Notes under the pieces: model-generated | The model's database searches: none | Told to the model about the DNA's origin: nothing | Seen by the model: the letters and a program-made list of their open reading frames with translations, nothing else | Source of the DNA: Tritrichomonas musculus | Taxonomy: Eukaryota > Parabasalia > Tritrichomonadida > Tritrichomonadidae | Assembly: GCA_039105265.1 (NCBI GenBank) | Contig: JAPFFF010000039.1 | Span: forward strand, 186,001-250,000 | Direction of reading: 5' to 3' | DNA length: 64,000 bases | Translations under genes and position numbers: made by a program | Part shown: positions 60,365 through 64,000 of the stretch, piece by piece | How positions within the stretch are numbered: position 1 is the stretch's first letter | Layout: every line of letters begins with the position of its first letter

Positions 60365-63300
60365 ATGAGTATGTATTCAAGATATTTAATAGACATCAAG
60401 AAATATACAAAAGGAAAACGCATCAACCGTGGCGCTTTTGGATTTGTATATGAAGTTACCGAAAAAAAAACTGGGAAACTGTTTGCAGCAAAAATTATTG
60501 ATTGTGGAGACAACAAAGAGCAATGTGAAAAAATGATTGATCGAGAAGTTGGAATTATGCTACGCGTTAACCATCCTACTATTATCCAATTATATGGTTA
60601 TTCGTTAATTGATTTTCAAGGAGAAAATAATGTTGTCATACTTATGAGCCTTGCAAAAAATGGATCTCTTGCAGATGTACTTCAAAAAATCCGCGAATGT
60701 AATGGACCAAAAGATTACGATAATACATCTCGACAAATAATTCTTATTGGTATTGCCAGAGGGATGAAATATCTACATGATCGAAACATTATTCATCGAG
60801 ATCTTAAACCAGGGAATGTATTACTTGATGAAAATTTTCATCCATTAATAACAGATTTTGGTCTCTCAAAAGTTTTTGATATTGGGCATTCAATGAGTCA
60901 AACTTTGTTTGGTGGAACGTTAACTTATATGGCACCAGAGATAATTGAAAATAAAAAATATGATCGAAAGGTTGACGTTTATGCTTTTGGTATATTAATG
61001 TATGAAGTTATAACAGATTCAGTTAGTTATCCTGACTTATGTTGCAATAAAATTTCGGATTTAATTTTCCGTCAAAAAGTCGTAAATGGCGATTATCGTC
61101 CTCAATTTACTTTTCCAATTAAAAAAGAATTTCAAAGGTTAATTGAACTTTGTTGGTCAAATAATCCAAATGCTAGGCCATCTTTCAAAGAAATTTTCAA
61201 TGTACTTTCAAAAGTTTATCTTGATGATGTTGATATTAAAGAAGTCAAATTTTATATTGAAGATGTTACTGAAATAAATGATCCAATTGATTATTTACAA
61301 AAAAAAACAGAACAATTAGAGAATGAAAATGAAAAATTAAAAGCTGACAAAGCAAATTTAACATTAAATAATCAACAATTTTTAACTGAAAATAATAAAA
61401 TTAAGAAAGAAATGAAAAAGTTAGACAAAGAAAATAAGCAATTAAAAGATGATAATAATCAAATGAAAAACACTCAATCTAAATTGGAAAATCAAATAAA
61501 AAAATTACAAAATAAAGTCAAAAATTTAGAATCAAATGGTTGCTTTGTTGAGCCTGAAATTGAATCAGAAAAAGAAACTATAATTGATGTTATTAAACCT
61601 GAAACAGTTGATTTATATCCAGATAGCATTACTATTGAAAAATTCAATGTTCTTTCTTTAAAAAAACAGCAAATAATTACTTCTGCAATGATTCTAACTT
61701 CAATTGGAGATAAGCTCAAATGTCTTTTAGCAAATGTGAATAATTTCTTTATTTATTTATTAAATCTAAATCTATCAGAAAATTCAAAGTGTATTGAAAT
61801 TCTTTCAAATGACAATAAAAAACTTTTGAAAGAATTGAATGATGATTATCAAATTAAATTTTTACCTCCAATTTCAATATTTATTTATAATAACAAATAT
61901 ATTGAATCATATGATTTTATAAATCATTTGAAATCTTTTAATAATGCGATTATTGAACTAGAATACCCACATAAATTATTTAAAAATATTTATGATTCAT
62001 TTCAATACATAATAAAATCTCAATTTAAAGAACAAAAAATTGAAATTTCAATATTTTTTACAAATACGAAAGAAATTGATGGAAAATTCGCTAAAAGTAA
62101 TATTGATTTAATTAGAATTGATGAGAGTGTAAAAGCAACAAAAAATAGCAGTAATGAGCAAGAAGGTTCATTTTATAACTGTCATAATTTATCAAAAGTC
62201 ATTTTTAATTTACCATCATCATTTAGTTCAATTGGTTCCTACTCTTTTTATTATTGTAGTAGATTAAAGCAAATAACAATACCTTCTTCGGTTACAATTA
62301 TAAGTAATCATTCTTTTTATTATTGTTCAAAATTGGAGCAAATATTATTTATGTCTCCGTCATCTTTAAAAGAAATTGGAAATTCTGCTTTTGCTGGATG
62401 TGAATCACTCTCAAAAATATCAATACCTTCATCTGTTGTTAAAATGGGTTCTTCTATTTTTTGTGATTGTAAATCTTTAAAAACAGTCTTATTTTGTAGT
62501 CCTTGCTCTTTGAATTCAATTCAAAAATTTACATTTTCAGGATGTAAATTACTTAGTGAAATAAGTATACCTAATTCAGTTACTTTTATTGGATCTAATG
62601 CTTTTTCTAATTGTTCTTCCTTAAAGCAAATATTTATTCATGCATCAATATCAACCATTGAATCTAATGCTTTTTCTAAATGTTCTTCATTAAATAAAAT
62701 TGGATTTGGAACTCCAGCTAAAATAAAATCAATTGAACCGTATACTTTTCAATCTTGTACAGCGTTAAATGCAATATCAATTCCTTCTTCTATTACATCA
62801 ATTGGGGAATGTTCTTTCAGGGATTGTAAATCATTGAAAAGCATTTTAATTCCTCCCTCTATTAAACTAATCGACCCAAAAGCATTTTATGGCTGTTCAT
62901 TATTATCAAAAGTCTCATTTGAAAATCCTTGTTCTTTAACTACAATTAGGTCAGTTATTTTTAAAGGTTGTACATCATTAAAAGATATTTCGATTCCATC
63001 TTCTATTAAATCAATTGAATCCAAAGCCTTTTTGGGTTGTAATTCATTAAAAACAATATCAATTCCTTCTTCAATAATTTCAATAGGATCATTTGCTTTC
63101 AAAGGATGTTCATCAATAAATGTCATAACTATTCCATCATCATGTAAATCTATTGGAGAAAGCGCATTTGAAGGATGTTCTTTATTAAAAGAAATTTCTA
63201 TTCCATCTTCTTTAAATTCAATTAAAACTTTAACTTTTTCTGAATGTAAGTCATTGACAAAAATTTCTTTTCCTTCTTCAATAAGCATTATTGGTTCTTA

Positions 63301-64000
63301 TTCTTTTAACAGATGCTCTTCCTTAGATCATGTAATAATACCTTCTTCTGTGACAAATATTGGTGATGGTGCTTTTAATGAATGTTCATCAATAAAGCAA
63401 ATAACTTTTTCATCTTCTTCAATTTCATTTGGAAAAAATATTTTTAATGGAATTAAAACACTTGAAATTATTGGAAGTATAAAAGAAATTCCTAATAATT
63501 TTTTCAGCAACTGTTCAACACTTACCCAAATAACAATTTCATCAACAATAACTTCTTTAGGAAATTTTGCTTTTTCAGAATGTTCATCACTAAAGCAAAT
63601 ATCAATTCCTTCCTCTTTAGAATCAATTGGTATATATTGTTTTTCTGGATGCATATCTTTAACACAGATTCCTTATTTTTCATATTTGAAAATTCTTCCA
63701 AAAAAAGCTTTTAATGGATGCTCTTCATTAAAACAAGTAACAATTCCCCCATCAATAATAAAAATTGAAGATGAAGTTTTTTCCACATGCACATCATTGA
63801 AACAAGTGTCAATTCCATCATCAGTTACTTCATTTGGAAGAAAAATATTTGATGGAATCACATCACTTGAAATAACAGGGAATATTGGAGGAATACCAGA
63901 TTGTTTATTCCAAAACTGTTCAAAACTTGCACAGATTAATTTACCTTCATTAATTACTTTTATTGGACGCAGAGCTTTTAATCAGTGTACATCATTAATT
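60365..64000 (+). CDS. TKL protein kinase fused to coiled coil and BspA-like LRR domain (3' end outside window)
   Basis: 1212 codons are open to the window edge. The kinase domain (about residues 10-280) has all key motifs: INRGAFGFVYEV loop, FAAKIID lysine, REVGIML glutamate, IIHRDLKPGNVLL (about 144), TDFGLSK (about 165), YMAPEII, and CWSNNPNARPSFKEIF. A coiled coil follows (about 310-390, LENENEKLKADKANLTLNNQ), then a 200-residue unclassified helical region. From about residue 600 come at least 20 TpLRR/BspA-type repeats of about 23 residues with the pattern ITIPSSVTIIS..SFYYCSKLEQ. It should be an active cytoplasmic Ser/Thr kinase whose LRR part selects partners; no signal peptide or membrane segment is seen. 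Kinase-LRR fusions of this order are known from trichomonads as I recall. The first ATG is used; a second lies two codons later. Confidence 0.9.
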   Translation, partial: MSMYSRYLIDIKKYTKGKRINRGAFGFVYEVTEKKTGKLFAAKIIDCGDNKEQCEKMIDREVGIMLRVNHPTIIQLYGYSLIDFQGENNVVILMSLAKNGSLADVLQKIRECNGPKDYDNTSRQIILIGIARGMKYLHDRNIIHRDLKPGNVLLDENFHPLITDFGLSKVFDIGHSMSQTLFGGTLTYMAPEIIENKKYDRKVDVYAFGILMYEVITDSVSYPDLCCNKISDLIFRQKVVNGDYRPQFTFPIKKEFQRLIELCWSNNPNARPSFKEIFNVLSKVYLDDVDIKEVKFYIEDVTEINDPIDYLQKKTEQLENENEKLKADKANLTLNNQQFLTENNKIKKEMKKLDKENKQLKDDNNQMKNTQSKLENQIKKLQNKVKNLESNGCFVEPEIESEKETIIDVIKPETVDLYPDSITIEKFNVLSLKKQQIITSAMILTSIGDKLKCLLANVNNFFIYLLNLNLSENSKCIEILSNDNKKLLKELNDDYQIKFLPPISIFIYNNKYIESYDFINHLKSFNNAIIELEYPHKLFKNIYDSFQYIIKSQFKEQKIEISIFFTNTKEIDGKFAKSNIDLIRIDESVKATKNSSNEQEGSFYNCHNLSKVIFNLPSSFSSIGSYSFYYCSRLKQITIPSSVTIISNHSFYYCSKLEQILFMSPSSLKEIGNSAFAGCESLSKISIPSSVVKMGSSIFCDCKSLKTVLFCSPCSLNSIQKFTFSGCKLLSEISIPNSVTFIGSNAFSNCSSLKQIFIHASISTIESNAFSKCSSLNKIGFGTPAKIKSIEPYTFQSCTALNAISIPSSITSIGECSFRDCKSLKSILIPPSIKLIDPKAFYGCSLLSKVSFENPCSLTTIRSVIFKGCTSLKDISIPSSIKSIESKAFLGCNSLKTISIPSSIISIGSFAFKGCSSINVITIPSSCKSIGESAFEGCSLLKEISIPSSLNSIKTLTFSECKSLTKISFPSSISIIGSYSFNRCSSLDHVIIPSSVTNIGDGAFNECSSIKQITFSSSSISFGKNIFNGIKTLEIIGSIKEIPNNFFSNCSTLTQITISSTITSLGNFAFSECSSLKQISIPSSLESIGIYCFSGCISLTQIPYFSYLKILPKKAFNGCSSLKQVTIPPSIIKIEDEVFSTCTSLKQVSIPSSVTSFGRKIFDGITSLEITGNIGGIPDCLFQNCSKLAQINLPSLITFIGRRAFNQCTSLI

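Noticed and set aside
62887-63861. Three minus-strand frames with repetitive acidic sequence
   Set aside because: They mirror the regular LRR codons of the plus-strand kinase gene.

Overview
This AT-rich eukaryotic window looks like a parabasalid genome, most likely Tritrichomonas foetus or a close relative. The reasons are: intronless genes; a TCATTTT-type initiator 7-30 bases before many start codons; a Polinton/Maverick; and gene families known to be expanded in trichomonads (TKL kinases, DUF3447/ankyrin proteins, BspA-like leucine-rich repeats, HECT ligases, cysteine-rich surface proteins, caspase-like C14 proteins). The organism call rests on gene content only.

Layout. 1-9650: right-hand part of a Polinton (polymerase B end, a small capsid-like protein, two large paralogous proteins) that ends inside a 64-codon host reading frame. 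9.6-18 kb: decayed genes, a broken TKL kinase, one intact 192-aa gene and dispersed GC-rich hairpin repeats. 18.3-21.8 kb: a nest of non-coding DNA transposons, two sharing one TTAA, with a third carrying an 8-bp duplication inside the larger. 23-30 kb: the conserved-gene core, with a bacterial-type nicotinate phosphoribosyltransferase, tRNA-Lys(CTT), a caspase-like protein without the usual catalytic residues and an 8-TM ZIP-like membrane protein. 30-36 kb: an ankyrin gene hit twice by one short hAT-like element, then a threefold tandem array of an F5/8-type-C-like gene whose first unit lies between perfect 63-bp inverted repeats. 36-42 kb: a 276-bp satellite and a broken HECT ligase interrupted by a foldback element. 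42-53 kb: a cysteine-rich type I surface protein, BspA-like remnants in opposite orientations, an intact DUF3447 gene followed by scattered single ankyrin modules, and another decayed gene. 53-64 kb: a 1565-aa multipass protein with a cyclase-like but degenerate C terminus, a 30-copy 16-bp minisatellite, and a TKL kinase joined to a coiled coil and a long BspA-like repeat domain that runs off the window.

The intact genes are unrelated housekeeping, sensing or surface genes and do not form an operon. The dominant theme is turnover: about ten non-autonomous elements with readable termini, many with target duplications, have landed in or beside decaying family genes. No transposase gene was seen. 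The most novel candidates are the kinase-LRR fusion, the cyclase-like and caspase-like putative pseudoenzymes, and the inverted-repeat-bounded F5/8C gene unit.
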